Below are positions 34,937-43,064 of a stretch of DNA of 64,000 bases, piece after piece (the first letter of the stretch is position 1; each line of letters starts with the position of its first letter). The notes under the pieces were generated by a model. It made no database searches. It was not told the origin of the DNA and saw only the letters and a program-made list of their open reading frames with translations. The position numbers were made by a program, and so were the translations under genes. This DNA comes from Clostridia bacterium (GTDB lineage Bacteria; Bacillota; Clostridia; Oscillospirales; CAG-272), in assembly GCA_017466375.1 (NCBI GenBank), contig JAFTUH010000044.1, positions 21,153 to 85,152 on the forward strand, in the 5' to 3' direction.

Positions 34937-35749
34937 ATGGCAGAATCGATATTTACACTGAGCGAGCTGAGCGTACGGCCGGCAAAGCTGGCACTTCATG
35001 TTCCGCCGGAGGTATGGAAGGGAGACCGCCTCGGCCATATCGGCGTGAATGACACGTTCTTTTTTGTAGTAACCGGAGAGTGTTTTTTAAGTATTGACGG
35101 ACAAAGCCGCGTTGTGCGCACGGGGCAGCTGGCTTTTTTGCCGAAAGGCAAACGCCGCGCATATACGCGTGTGTCCGAAACCTTTGCAATGTATGAGATC
35201 GGATTCAGCGCTGAGGTAAACGGAAACGATCTCATGGAAGCACTCGGACTGTGCGAAGGAGAATTTGTCACAGATGTTGCCGATATTGAACGGATGAAGG
35301 GATATTTTGAAAGCTCCAGCCGGGTAGAGATGCAGAAAAATCCGCTGTACGATATCATTTTTTGCGCGAACATTATGAATATTATAAAGGAATATGCGAT
35401 AAAAAGGCTGGCACGTACGCCGACGGAGGACGATCGGCTGCAAACGGTTCTTTCGTATATGCGCGAAAATCTCTCACGCCCGATCTCAAACGAGGAGCTT
35501 GCCGCCGCAGTCTTTATGCAGACGACGTACTTTATCAGGCGTTTCAAAAACGCATACGGTCTGCCGCCGCAAAGTTATCTGACGCAGATGCGTATGAATC
35601 GCGCCATGGAGCTTCTTGCCTCCACTTCCCTGTCAATCGACAGTGTGGCAAAAGCGGTTGGAATGGCGGATGTCTCCTACTTTGCAAGAGTATTCAAAAA
35701 GCACAGCGGTGTGACGCCGAGCGCATACCGATCCGCTTTCAGCAGGTGA
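34937..35749 (+). CDS. AraC-family regulator of amino-sugar operon
   Basis: A 270-residue cupin/HTH regulator starting at ATG 34937 close behind GGAGGAG. Cupin part: ECFLSIDGQSRVVRTGQLAF. HTH pair: LAAAVFMQTTYFIRRFKNAY and VAKAVGMADVSYFARVFKKH, ending VTPSAYR. It is divergent from the gfo-nagA-nagB operon with overlapping promoters. Its leader is long (about 140 bases). Confidence 0.92.
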   Translation: MAESIFTLSELSVRPAKLALHVPPEVWKGDRLGHIGVNDTFFFVVTGECFLSIDGQSRVVRTGQLAFLPKGKRRAYTRVSETFAMYEIGFSAEVNGNDLMEALGLCEGEFVTDVADIERMKGYFESSSRVEMQKNPLYDIIFCANIMNIIKEYAIKRLARTPTEDDRLQTVLSYMRENLSRPISNEELAAAVFMQTTYFIRRFKNAYGLPPQSYLTQMRMNRAMELLASTSLSIDSVAKAVGMADVSYFARVFKKHSGVTPSAYRSAFSR

Positions 35750-35795
35750 GGCGGAACATATGCGGATGATGCGCGAATAATGCGTTTTCTTCAAA

Positions 35796-35817
35796 CATAT
35801 ACTGTCTTCAGTATATG
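35796..35817. repeat. Inverted repeat upstream of DUF6512 gene
   Basis: Perfect 9-base arms CATATACTG and CAGTATATG with loop TCTT, 15 bases before the start codon. It could regulate translation or be an operator. Confidence 0.45.
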
Positions 35818-35831
35818 CTTGAGGTGCACGT

Positions 35832-36356
35832 ATGAAAAGATCAATCGGACTATGGCAGCTTTTTGGCTTTGCAGTGACGTCCCTTAGCGGAACACTTCTG
35901 CATTTTCTGTATGACTGGACCGGAGAATCGGTACCCGCCGCGCCGTTCTCCGGGGTGAACGAATCCACATGGGAGCACATGAAGCTCCTGTTTTGGCCGA
36001 TGCTTCTCTTTGCCGTTGTACAACGTTTTTTCTTTCGGGATACGGTATCCTTTTGGTGCATAAAATTGCGCGGAATCCTTCTCGGCCTTTTGCTGATTCC
36101 CGTGCTGTTTTATACCTACAACGGTGCCGTAGGCCGCTCACCGGATTGGCTGAATATTGCCATCTTTTTCGTTGCGGCGGCCGTTTCCTATATTTATGAG
36201 ACAAGACTGTTTGCGCAAGAGAGTGTGCGGTGCCGATTTCCGAAATTTGCGTTTGCGGTGCTTTTGCTGATCGCCGTTTTGTTTATTGTATTCACCTTCG
36301 CCGCACCGAAGATCGGACTCTTTCAGGATCCTCTGACGGGAAAGTACGGAATCTAA
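35832..36356 (+). CDS. DUF6512-like membrane protein
   Basis: A 174-residue protein with about five membrane segments. The sequence GVNESTWEHMKLLFWPMLLF after the first segment is the feature that lets me place it in this family of small clostridial membrane proteins. Function unknown. GAGGTG precedes the ATG. It stands alone between the AraC gene and a shared terminator. Confidence 0.75.
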   Translation: MKRSIGLWQLFGFAVTSLSGTLLHFLYDWTGESVPAAPFSGVNESTWEHMKLLFWPMLLFAVVQRFFFRDTVSFWCIKLRGILLGLLLIPVLFYTYNGAVGRSPDWLNIAIFFVAAAVSYIYETRLFAQESVRCRFPKFAFAVLLLIAVLFIVFTFAAPKIGLFQDPLTGKYGI

Positions 36357-36387
36357 GCCGTTTGCCAATGTCCGTCGCGGAAAACAG

Positions 36388-36422
36388 AAAGCCCGAACAG
36401 CATACATAGCTGTTCGGGCTTT
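36388..36422. terminator. Bidirectional terminator between DUF6512 gene and eutH
   Basis: Fourteen-base arms (36388-36401 and 36409-36422), perfect, with A and T flanks. Confidence 0.9.
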
Positions 36423-36433
36423 TCGATTCACCG

Positions 36434-37522
36434 TTATTCAGAGGCTGCCTGTTCCTTTTTCTGTGCGTGACGGTAGAGAAAATGCGCTGCTGCTACCGCA
36501 CAGACACCGCCGACCAGTTTGCCGACGATCATACCGTCCAGAAACGTGTTGTCAAACGCCATGGTAAACGCCAAATGATCACCGAATACGAAAGACGCGG
36601 ATACGGCAAACGCCATATTCATCATGATTCCCTTGGAATCCATTTTCTCAATCATAGCAAACATGGGGATGCTGTTGGACAGTGAAGAGATCAAGCCCAA
36701 TATGGACGTATCGTTTATTTTGAGAAGTCCGCCGAGCGCCGACAGCGGCTTTTTCAGAACCTTGGATACAACCGCAATAAACGGGAATACACCTGCAAGC
36801 GTAACTGCGATTCCCCATACCGATTCAAATGCCGTTCCGATAGAGTCCATGTGGGGGATCAGCTTGATACCGGTAAAATAATCGAAAACACCTGCCGCCA
36901 AACCGATGGTAACCACGATCATTACGAGATTGCCAAAGACGGAAAAGATTTTCCGGCTGAGATCGGCATTCAGAACAAGTCCCAGACACACGATACCCGA
37001 GATAAGAATGAGGGGAAACACATTCCAAAGAAGAAGCAGGGGCGGACATCCCTCAACAAGACCGCCTGCAATACATCCGATCGGCATAGTGACAATTCCG
37101 CAAAGGATACCGCTTAAAATATCCTTGTGATACTTTTTATCGGCAGTCCGAAGCGGTACCGGAATCGTAAAGCAGACAGTAACACCCAGCATGGAAGCAA
37201 CGATAAGTCCGTTAAAGCCGCCCCATACCGTATCGGGGGACAGCTCTTTTGCGAGAGGCACACCGCCCATATCGTTTGCTAAAAACCCTGCCACGAAGGA
37301 TGGATCAAGGTGAAGCAGATTGGAGAGCGGTCCGAACACGGGAATAAGGATCGCCGAAAGCGTAGGTGCCAGCACAATCATACCGATCATCGCCATGGCA
37401 AGAGAACCGGCGGAAAGAATACCTTTCTCAAATTCCTCACCGATTTTGAAATGATTTCCCGTAATGCGGTCAAGCGCACCGAGTATGGCAAAAGCGGCAA
37501 GCACAATTTGTAAAACGTTCAT
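36434..37522 (-). CDS. eutH: EutH-type ethanolamine transporter
   Basis: A 362-residue membrane protein with about ten hydrophobic segments. It matches EutH: N-terminal GALDRITGNHFKIGEEFEKG, LANDMGGVPLAKEL, FTIPVPL, MPIGCIAGGL and C-terminal FVFGDHLAFTMAFD. EutH brings ethanolamine into the cell. No other eut gene or microcompartment gene is near, so it may serve a distant eut cluster or carry a related amine. It has its own strong promoter. Confidence 0.9.
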   Translation of the reverse strand: MNVLQIVLAAFAILGALDRITGNHFKIGEEFEKGILSAGSLAMAMIGMIVLAPTLSAILIPVFGPLSNLLHLDPSFVAGFLANDMGGVPLAKELSPDTVWGGFNGLIVASMLGVTVCFTIPVPLRTADKKYHKDILSGILCGIVTMPIGCIAGGLVEGCPPLLLLWNVFPLILISGIVCLGLVLNADLSRKIFSVFGNLVMIVVTIGLAAGVFDYFTGIKLIPHMDSIGTAFESVWGIAVTLAGVFPFIAVVSKVLKKPLSALGGLLKINDTSILGLISSLSNSIPMFAMIEKMDSKGIMMNMAFAVSASFVFGDHLAFTMAFDNTFLDGMIVGKLVGGVCAVAAAHFLYRHAQKKEQAASE

Positions 37523-37560
37523 TGTAAATCCGCTCTATGAATGCGCACTTTTTCGTTATC

Positions 37561-37589
37561 ATTATAGCATCAGCAGTCAAAACTGTCAA
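37561..37589 (-). promoter_or_regulatory. Promoter of eutH
   Basis: Minus strand TTGACA (37584-37589), 17-base spacer, TATAAT (37561-37566). Confidence 0.85.
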
Positions 37590-37776
37590 TAAATTCCTGC
37601 TTTTTGTCAAATCACTTCGCAAAAACAGCGCCCCGGCTGCCGGATTTTAAATATTTACAAAACACGAGTGGGACCGTTTTTGTCCGTTTTTCTCTCAAAG
37701 CAACAGAACCAACAAGCAAGGCTTTATCTCTTCTAACGCTGTAATTATAGTATAAGGAAACGCCGTTTTAGCGTCA

Positions 37777-37878
37777 ATGCTCGAAACTGACGTGATTCTC
37801 AAAAACGCGTCCGTTTGGGATAGTAGCGGATTTATGCAGCCCTTGGCACGAGAGGTTGACTATTTTACGAAAAGGTAG
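37777..37878 (+). other. Unrecognised 33-codon ORF
   Basis: ATG at 37777 to TAG at 37876; the product starts MLETDVILKNASVWDSSGF. No clear ribosome binding site. It overlaps the promoter at 37856-37884. It may be the start of a gene cut by the rearrangement that left the ilvD remnant. The rest of 37590-37776 shows nothing. Confidence 0.3.
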
Positions 37879-37884
37879 TATACT
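37856..37884 (+). promoter_or_regulatory. Promoter reading into ilvD remnant and Nudix gene
   Basis: TTGACT (37856-37861), 17-base spacer, TATACT (37879-37884). It would drive the run of small genes that follows. Confidence 0.7.
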
Positions 37885-37887
37885 GAA

Positions 37888-38336
37888 GATGCCGTCAAGC
37901 TCGGCGTTGCTATGGCAGGCGGTACGCCCATTGTGTTTCCCGCGATTGTCGTTTGCGATGGTATCGCTATGGGACACACGGGTATGAAATATTCCCTCGT
38001 CACCCGTGATCTGATTGCTGATTCCACCGAGGCAATGGCTCTCGCCCATGGCTTTGACGGACTTGTAATGGTGCTGAACTGCGATAAAAATGTTCCCGGA
38101 CTTTTGATGGCGGCGGCAAGAGTCAATATTCCTACCGTATTTGTCAGCGGCGGTCCGATGCTCGCAGGACGCGTTGACCGTGGATATGGCGCTTGGTTGT
38201 TCTACCAACAGTATGCTCCATCTTCCCGCTATCGCCCACGAATGCGGTGTGGAACTAAATCTGGACATTGCCAACGAAATAAGTGCAAAAACTCCCAACC
38301 TCTGTCATCTTGCTCCCGCAGGTCGTACCTATATTT
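37888..38336 (+). pseudogene. ilvD: Broken dihydroxy-acid dehydratase remnant
   Basis: Two pieces of IlvD are present. 37888-38172 encodes [19 protein letters not shown] through [18 protein letters not shown] to [10 protein letters not shown]. 38172-38336 continues in a different frame with [20 protein letters not shown] to NLCHLAPAG. About 110-130 codons between them, including the iron-sulfur cysteine region, are deleted, and both gene ends are missing. The joint lies in GGACGC/GCGTTGACC. The second piece is open in frame with the Nudix gene. Confidence 0.88.
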
Positions 38337-38341
38337 GTAAT

Positions 38342-38737
38342 ATGAAAACGATAACTGAAGTTGTAGCAGCCCTCATTTGGCGGGGTGATAAATTCATGAT
38401 CTGCCAACGCCCGGCGCACAAGGCACGAGGTCTTCTGTGGGAGTTTGTTGGCGGTAAGGTAGAGCATGGAGAAACAAAAGAACAAGCGCTCATTCGTGAG
38501 TGCCAAGAAGAATTGGCAGTGACGCTGTCCGTTGGCGATGTATTTATGGATGTCGTACACGAATATCCCGATCTGACGGTGCATCTGACGCTGTTCAACG
38601 CCACCATTGCCGCGGGCGAACCGCAGAAGCTGGAGCATAACGATATTCGGTGGATCACGCCGAGCGAGATTTCAAACTATGACTTCTGCCCTGCGGATGA
38701 AGAAATACTTGCAAAGATTTGCGAGGTATATAAATGA
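38342..38737 (+). CDS. Nudix hydrolase, MutT-like
   Basis: A 131-residue Nudix protein. The box GGKVEHGETKEQALIRECQE continuing to EEL is complete. The N-terminal CQRPAHKARGLLWEFVGG is typical of MutT/8-oxo-dGTP or 5-methyl-dCTP pyrophosphatases. ATG 38342 lacks a clear ribosome binding site, and an IlvD fragment is fused in frame upstream, so the native start region may have been replaced. The stop overlaps the next gene by four bases (ATGA). Confidence 0.88.
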   Translation: MKTITEVVAALIWRGDKFMICQRPAHKARGLLWEFVGGKVEHGETKEQALIRECQEELAVTLSVGDVFMDVVHEYPDLTVHLTLFNATIAAGEPQKLEHNDIRWITPSEISNYDFCPADEEILAKICEVYK

Positions 38738-39108
38738 AAAATTACGAAACCGAAGTTTGCTCTCGTTGGGGCAACACAGACGCCTACCGCGAGCACGAGC
38801 AGAAAACAAAGAACTACACCAATGAAAAATGGACAGTGGCAAACGATGGCTTGATGGCGATCTTTGCTGAGTTCGCCGCATGTAAGGATAGTGGCGCGAG
38901 AGCAGATTCTAACGAGGCACAGGCGCTTGTCGCCAAGCTTCAAGCGCACATCACCGAGAACTACTACACCTGCACTGACGAGATCCTTGCAGGTCTGGGC
39001 AAGATGTACGCAGCCGACGAGCGATTCAAGAAGAACATCGACAAGTACGGCGAAGGAACAGCGGAATTTGCGGCAGAAGGGATAAGGATATATGTTGAAA
39101 ATAAATAA
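38734..39108 (+). CDS. Stand-alone TipAS-domain protein
   Basis: A 124-residue helical protein matching the TipAS antibiotic-recognition domain, normally the C-terminal half of MerR-type TipA regulators. Features: EVCSRWGNTDAYREHEQKT at the N-terminus and HITENYYTCTDEILAGLG with the conserved Tyr/Cys region. The DNA-binding and coiled-coil part is missing. Free TipAS binds thiopeptide-like drugs, so a sequestering role is possible (inference). Coupled to the Nudix gene upstream and overlapping the next gene by 17 bases. Confidence 0.82.
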   Translation: MKNYETEVCSRWGNTDAYREHEQKTKNYTNEKWTVANDGLMAIFAEFAACKDSGARADSNEAQALVAKLQAHITENYYTCTDEILAGLGKMYAADERFKKNIDKYGEGTAEFAAEGIRIYVENK

Positions 39109-39490
39109 ACGGTTTTTGATTGCTCTTCTAACGTTCACATTGCCGTTTGGTTGCGTTGGATGCTCGGATGGTGGTTCTGCGACCTATGAACAGATCAGCG
39201 GAGCGGAAGCCAAGGCTTTGATGGATAGCGAGAGCGGATATATCATCCTTGACGCAAGAGAACAGGATGAATACGACGAGGGGCACATCCCCGAAGCAAT
39301 TCTCATTCCTTATGGTGAAATTGCCGACCGCGCTGAAAAGGAGCTTCCCGACAAGGATCAGTTGATTCTCGTCTATTGCCGAAGCGGCAGAAGAAGCAAA
39401 ATCGCAGCCGAGGAGCTTGTCAAGCTCGGATATACCAACGTCAAGGAGTTCGGCGGCATCATCGATTGGAAATATGAGATCGTAAAATAA
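39092..39490 (+). CDS. Rhodanese-like lipoprotein
   Basis: A 132-residue protein with a short signal peptide and lipobox near FGCVGC, then a single rhodanese domain: IILDAREQDEYDEGHIPEAI and the active loop VYCRSGRRS with the catalytic Cys. Likely anchored outside the membrane, handling sulfane sulfur. It is translated from within the TipAS gene end. Confidence 0.88.
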   Translation: MLKINKRFLIALLTFTLPFGCVGCSDGGSATYEQISGAEAKALMDSESGYIILDAREQDEYDEGHIPEAILIPYGEIADRAEKELPDKDQLILVYCRSGRRSKIAAEELVKLGYTNVKEFGGIIDWKYEIVK

Positions 39491-39523
39491 AAAGGTTAAT
39501 CGACCTTTGACGGCAACCGATTT

Positions 39524-40033
39524 ATGAAAAAACACATCGCAAACATCATCACGGGCTCGCGCATTGTATTCAGTTTGTCGCTCTTGTTCAAACCACTGTC
39601 ATCGGCATGGTTTTACGTGCTCTATCTGCTTTGCGGACTCAGTGATATGATAGACGGCACTGTGGCAAGAAGGACAAGCAGCGCAAGTGAATTCGGAGCA
39701 AGACTTGATACGGTTTCGGATTTCGTATTTATGACCGTGGCTTTGATCAAATTCCTGCCGCATCTTCATATCCCCGTGTGGCTATGGATATGGATCGGTA
39801 TTATCGCCATGATCAAGCTTGGAAACGTGGTTTGGGGATTCGTTCGCACGAAAAAACTCATATCCCATCATACCGTTCTGAATAAGATAACGGGACTGTT
39901 GCTGTTCCTTCTGCCTGTGACGATAAGCTTTGTTGACTTGACCTACACCTTACCCATCGTATGCACCATTGCAACGGTCGCGGCGATTCATGAGGTATAT
40001 GATACATATTCGGAGAAAAAATATGATACTTGA
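39524..40033 (+). CDS. CDP-alcohol phosphatidyltransferase family protein
   Basis: A 169-residue membrane enzyme with the full family signature D-G-x2-A-R-x8-G-x3-D-x3-D (DMIDGTVARRTSSASEFGAR followed by LDTVSD) near residue 42 and about four membrane segments. It joins a CDP-activated lipid to an alcohol; the alcohol is unknown. Its end overlaps the GNAT gene by 11 bases. Confidence 0.88.
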   Translation: MKKHIANIITGSRIVFSLSLLFKPLSSAWFYVLYLLCGLSDMIDGTVARRTSSASEFGARLDTVSDFVFMTVALIKFLPHLHIPVWLWIWIGIIAMIKLGNVVWGFVRTKKLISHHTVLNKITGLLLFLLPVTISFVDLTYTLPIVCTIATVAAIHEVYDTYSEKKYDT

Positions 40034-40589
40034 AACAGACCGCTTGATCCTCCGTCCGTTCACTGAGAACGATGCGGCGGACGCATTTGAATATTTACAC
40101 GAGCCGATGGTACATTGCTTCGCTTGCATGAAAACCGAAACAATAGAAGATGTAAGAAAGGCTGTGCTTGACAGAGCCAAGGACGGCGAGTTTTACTTTG
40201 CCATCACGCTCAAGGAAAACGGCAAGGTCATCGGCGAGATCGATGCCATGCCTGAAGCGACTGCTCCCGACGAAGAAAATGCCGCAAGGGATACCTTCAG
40301 CCCTTGTTGGATGCTGAATCCCGAATACCATGGCAAGGGCTATGCCTACGAGGCGGCTCACGCCTTCTTCGATTATCTCTTTGGCGAGAAGGGCGCACGT
40401 CGCATTTACGCCTATACCGAGGACTACAACATAGCAAGTCAGAAGCTCTGCGAAAAGCTCGGTATGCGCCGCGAGGGGCTGTTTGTGGAGTTCGTGAGCT
40501 TTGTGAAGGACGAGAACGGCAATCCCATATATGAGAATACGTATCAGTATGCGATATTGAAAAAGGAATGGGAACAGAACGGCAAATAA
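40023..40589 (+). CDS. GNAT acetyltransferase, RimJ/RimL type
   Basis: A 188-residue GNAT starting at ATG 40023 behind GGAGAAAA. N-terminal ETDRLILRPFTENDAADAFE; acetyl-CoA loop NPEYHGKGYAYEAAHAFFDY; conserved SQKLCEKLGMRREG. Acceptor unknown; family members acetylate protein N-termini or small amines. Confidence 0.9.
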   Translation: MILETDRLILRPFTENDAADAFEYLHEPMVHCFACMKTETIEDVRKAVLDRAKDGEFYFAITLKENGKVIGEIDAMPEATAPDEENAARDTFSPCWMLNPEYHGKGYAYEAAHAFFDYLFGEKGARRIYAYTEDYNIASQKLCEKLGMRREGLFVEFVSFVKDENGNPIYENTYQYAILKKEWEQNGK

Positions 40590-40607
40590 GAATTTGACGA
40601 GGTGACT

Positions 40608-41012
40608 ATGAATATTACTCCTACCGAAAACGAAATCAAATATATACGAGAAGAGCTCAATCAATTCAATAATGAGAGAGTCGGCGAGGATGGTCATACA
40701 CCTCTAAACATCGTGGAATATGACACCAACGGCAATATTATTGGTGGTATTCTCGGTGGCACTTATTGGGGGTGGATGTATGTAGATATTCTTTGGGTAC
40801 ACGAAAACCACCGCTATAAAGGCATTGGATCAAAGCTCTTGCGTGAAGCTGAAAAAGAAGCTGTTCGCAGAGGTTGCCATCACGTTCATCTTGATACAAT
40901 GAGTTGGCAAGCTCCCGAATTTTATCAAAAGCACGGGTATGAAGTGATTGGCATTCTTCCCGATATTCCGAATGGCAATCAAAAATATCTGCTTATGAAA
41001 GCATTAAGATAA
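40608..41012 (+). CDS. GNAT acetyltransferase
   Basis: A 134-residue GNAT starting at ATG 40608 after GAGGTG. Acetyl-CoA loop VHENHRYKGIGSKLLREAEK and YQKHGYEVIG near the end are standard. Unknown acceptor. Last but two in a run of tightly packed small genes of mixed function. Confidence 0.88.
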   Translation: MNITPTENEIKYIREELNQFNNERVGEDGHTPLNIVEYDTNGNIIGGILGGTYWGWMYVDILWVHENHRYKGIGSKLLREAEKEAVRRGCHHVHLDTMSWQAPEFYQKHGYEVIGILPDIPNGNQKYLLMKALR

Positions 41013-41056
41013 ACAATCAAATTCCAATTTGTAGGTGTAATACGGTTAAAGAACTA

Positions 41057-41467
41057 ATGCACGACCCTATCTTCCTTGCAGGGAAGTCGGAGGTCGCAAC
41101 AAAAGAAGATTTGCAGGTTGCACAGGACTTGCTGGATACGCTGATGGCGCACAGAGAAAGCTGTGTAGGTATGGCAGCGAATATGATTGGTGTGCGCAAG
41201 CGCATTATCGCTTTTCTTGACGAGAGCGGACGAGCTCCTACGTACACGGTTATGCTCAATCCCGAGATCACCAAGAAGGATGGTGCATACGATACCGAGG
41301 AAGGATGTCTGTCGCTTCTCGGCGGACCACGTAAGTGTAAGCGATATAAGACAATCAAGGTGCAGTATCAGACCTTGGAAATGCAGACCCGCACGAAAAA
41401 CTTCACCGGTTGGACGGCTCAGATCATTCAGCATGAGGTGGATCATTGTAATGGGATATTAATTTAA
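41057..41467 (+). CDS. Peptide deformylase-like protein
   Basis: A 136-residue metalloenzyme of the Def family. Motifs: GMAANMIGV (motif 1), EEGCLSLLG (motif 2 with metal Cys), IIQHEVDHCNGILI (motif 3, HExxH). The frame is open upstream and reads VKELMHDPIF, as in related proteins, but there is no usual start codon before ATG 41057 and no good ribosome binding site, so the N-terminus may be clipped by a few residues. Confidence 0.85.
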   Translation: MHDPIFLAGKSEVATKEDLQVAQDLLDTLMAHRESCVGMAANMIGVRKRIIAFLDESGRAPTYTVMLNPEITKKDGAYDTEEGCLSLLGGPRKCKRYKTIKVQYQTLEMQTRTKNFTGWTAQIIQHEVDHCNGILI

Positions 41468-41506
41468 ACCGACCACGAAGGTTGAAATATGATGGAGGTA
41501 AAATTT

Positions 41507-42397
41507 ATGACAATTGTTGAAAGAAGAAAAAATAATATTGAGATTTTCAAAAATACGATGGAGCTGTGCCATACTCATCCGAAATTACGCGGAGGCATAA
41601 AAAACTCCATAGAAGAACAGGTTGTTCTTGATGAGAAAGCACCGTATTGGTTTGATGAGAAATTGTTGGTATCCTATGAAGAGAAGGCAAAAATAGTTGT
41701 CAGTGAGAAACGTTCATTTGAAGCGGCACGTGAGTATGCTCGAGTTGGTAAGAAAGTCTGTGTTCTCAATTTTGCGGATTGGACAACACCTGGAGGTTGG
41801 GTACTTAAAGGAGCATCGGCGCAGGAAGAGAGCCTTTGCCGTTGTTCTACTTTGTATCCTTGTATTAGCGATCCAAATGTTGAGAATTTCTATGCAAGTC
41901 ACAAGGCAGAAAAAAAGAAGAATCCTATGCACATACTTCATAACGATGATTTGATTTATACGCCAAATGTGACGGTATTTAAATCGGACACGGACATGCC
42001 CGAAATTCTTCCAGAGGAAGAGTGGTACCAAGTAGATGTTATTAGTTGTGCAGCCCCACGCCTTCGGTTACGCTCTGCTGACCAGAAAAAACTGGGATTA
42101 ACTAGTGATGTTCTTGAGATTGAAGAAGAAGAACTTCGTAGAATATTAGATTCTCGTATTCGCAGGATAATTGAATCCGCTCGATATTGCTCTGGCGGTA
42201 GCATTGAAGTACTGATCCTCGGTGGCTTTGGGTGTGGAGCATTTCGAAATCCCCCAGAGTTTGTTGCGCAAACCTTTAATAAGGTCATAAATGATTTTAT
42301 TTATGACTTCGAGATAATTGAGTTCCCTATATTTCATAAAAACAAAGAAGTTGCCAACTACGAAGCTTTTTGCAAATATATTACTTCCGAACAGTGA
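41507..42397 (+). CDS. Microbial PARG-like protein (TIGR02452 family)
   Basis: A 296-residue protein starting at ATG 41507 behind GGAGGTAAAA. It has a PARG-cat N-terminal domain and macrodomain-like catalytic loop PGGWVLKGASAQEES near residue 95. The family signature is GGG-x6-8-QEE; here the third Gly is Trp while QEE is kept. C-terminal ILGGFGCGAFRNPPEFVA is a typical macro-domain loop. Predicted to remove or bind ADP-ribose on macromolecules. Such genes are often carried on phages and defence regions. Confidence 0.85.
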   Translation: MTIVERRKNNIEIFKNTMELCHTHPKLRGGIKNSIEEQVVLDEKAPYWFDEKLLVSYEEKAKIVVSEKRSFEAAREYARVGKKVCVLNFADWTTPGGWVLKGASAQEESLCRCSTLYPCISDPNVENFYASHKAEKKKNPMHILHNDDLIYTPNVTVFKSDTDMPEILPEEEWYQVDVISCAAPRLRLRSADQKKLGLTSDVLEIEEEELRRILDSRIRRIIESARYCSGGSIEVLILGGFGCGAFRNPPEFVAQTFNKVINDFIYDFEIIEFPIFHKNKEVANYEAFCKYITSEQ

Positions 42398-42412
42398 CAC
42401 GAAGGCAAAAAG

Positions 42413-42451
42413 AAAACCACACAGCTAATATAAATGATGCTGTGTGGTTTT
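42413..42451. terminator. Bidirectional terminator after PARG-like gene
   Basis: Thirteen-base arms (42413-42425 and 42439-42451) with a 13-base loop; AAAA and TTTT at the base. Confidence 0.8.
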
Positions 42452-42456
42452 CTGTA

Positions 42457-42865
42457 TCATTTCTCGGTATTGGGCAGGATTATATATGTATCAACCCCTG
42501 GAACGATAGCATAACCGCCACAGGTTCCGTGTATTTGACCGGCATCGTCGATGTGAGTAACTCCACCCTCTCGAGCAGTGTATTGAGGTTCGCCTTCTAT
42601 CGTGAGAAAGGACCTCGATAGCGATCCGCGCACCAAGCCGAAAGGCATAGACGAAAATCTCCCTCTCATTGATGTCGGTTAGCTCATTATAGCAGTCGTC
42701 GAACTTTTCGAGAATCTCCTTTTGCTTGTCCGTCAGCTCCTTCAAAAGCGTATCGTGATGATCTGCTACGTAGCCCATCAGCTCCTTCGTTTCTTTGTCC
42801 GCGCTCCTACAAACCGTGTTCGGGCATACGTTGCCGTAGAATAGTTCTTCAAGTATTGATCTCAT
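42457..42865 (-). pseudogene. DUF6809-like protein, probably frameshifted
   Basis: From 42865 the minus strand encodes MRSILEELFYGNVCPNTVCR and continues through ELMGYVADHHDTLLKEL and FVYAFRLGARIAIEVLS, a good match to small DUF6809-type clostridial proteins. After about residue 86 the frame becomes Arg/Ser-rich and unlike the family. The other minus frame (stop at 42457) reads IEGEPQYTAREGGVTH and continues smoothly, so a one-base shift near 42605 is likely. Function unknown. Confidence 0.6.
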
Positions 42866-42951
42866 AATTATCCTCCTGGGTGGTGATTAGGATAATTATA
42901 TCGTATGTACACACGTTCGTGAATGGGGTGGAGGGATTGTTTGCGGAAAGG

Positions 42952-42980
42952 TTGCGATTAATCGAATTTTGTGGTATAAT
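42952..42980 (+). promoter_or_regulatory. Promoter of the coiled-coil/HEPN-like module
   Basis: TTGCGA (42952-42957), 17-base spacer, TATAAT (42975-42980), 85 bases before the first start codon. Confidence 0.75.
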
Positions 42981-43064
42981 GGTAGTAATAGATAAATCTT
43001 GTACCTTAGAAAAAACTACTACTCGGTGTATAGGAATGCTGTATAAGATAAGGAGAAATAAAAA

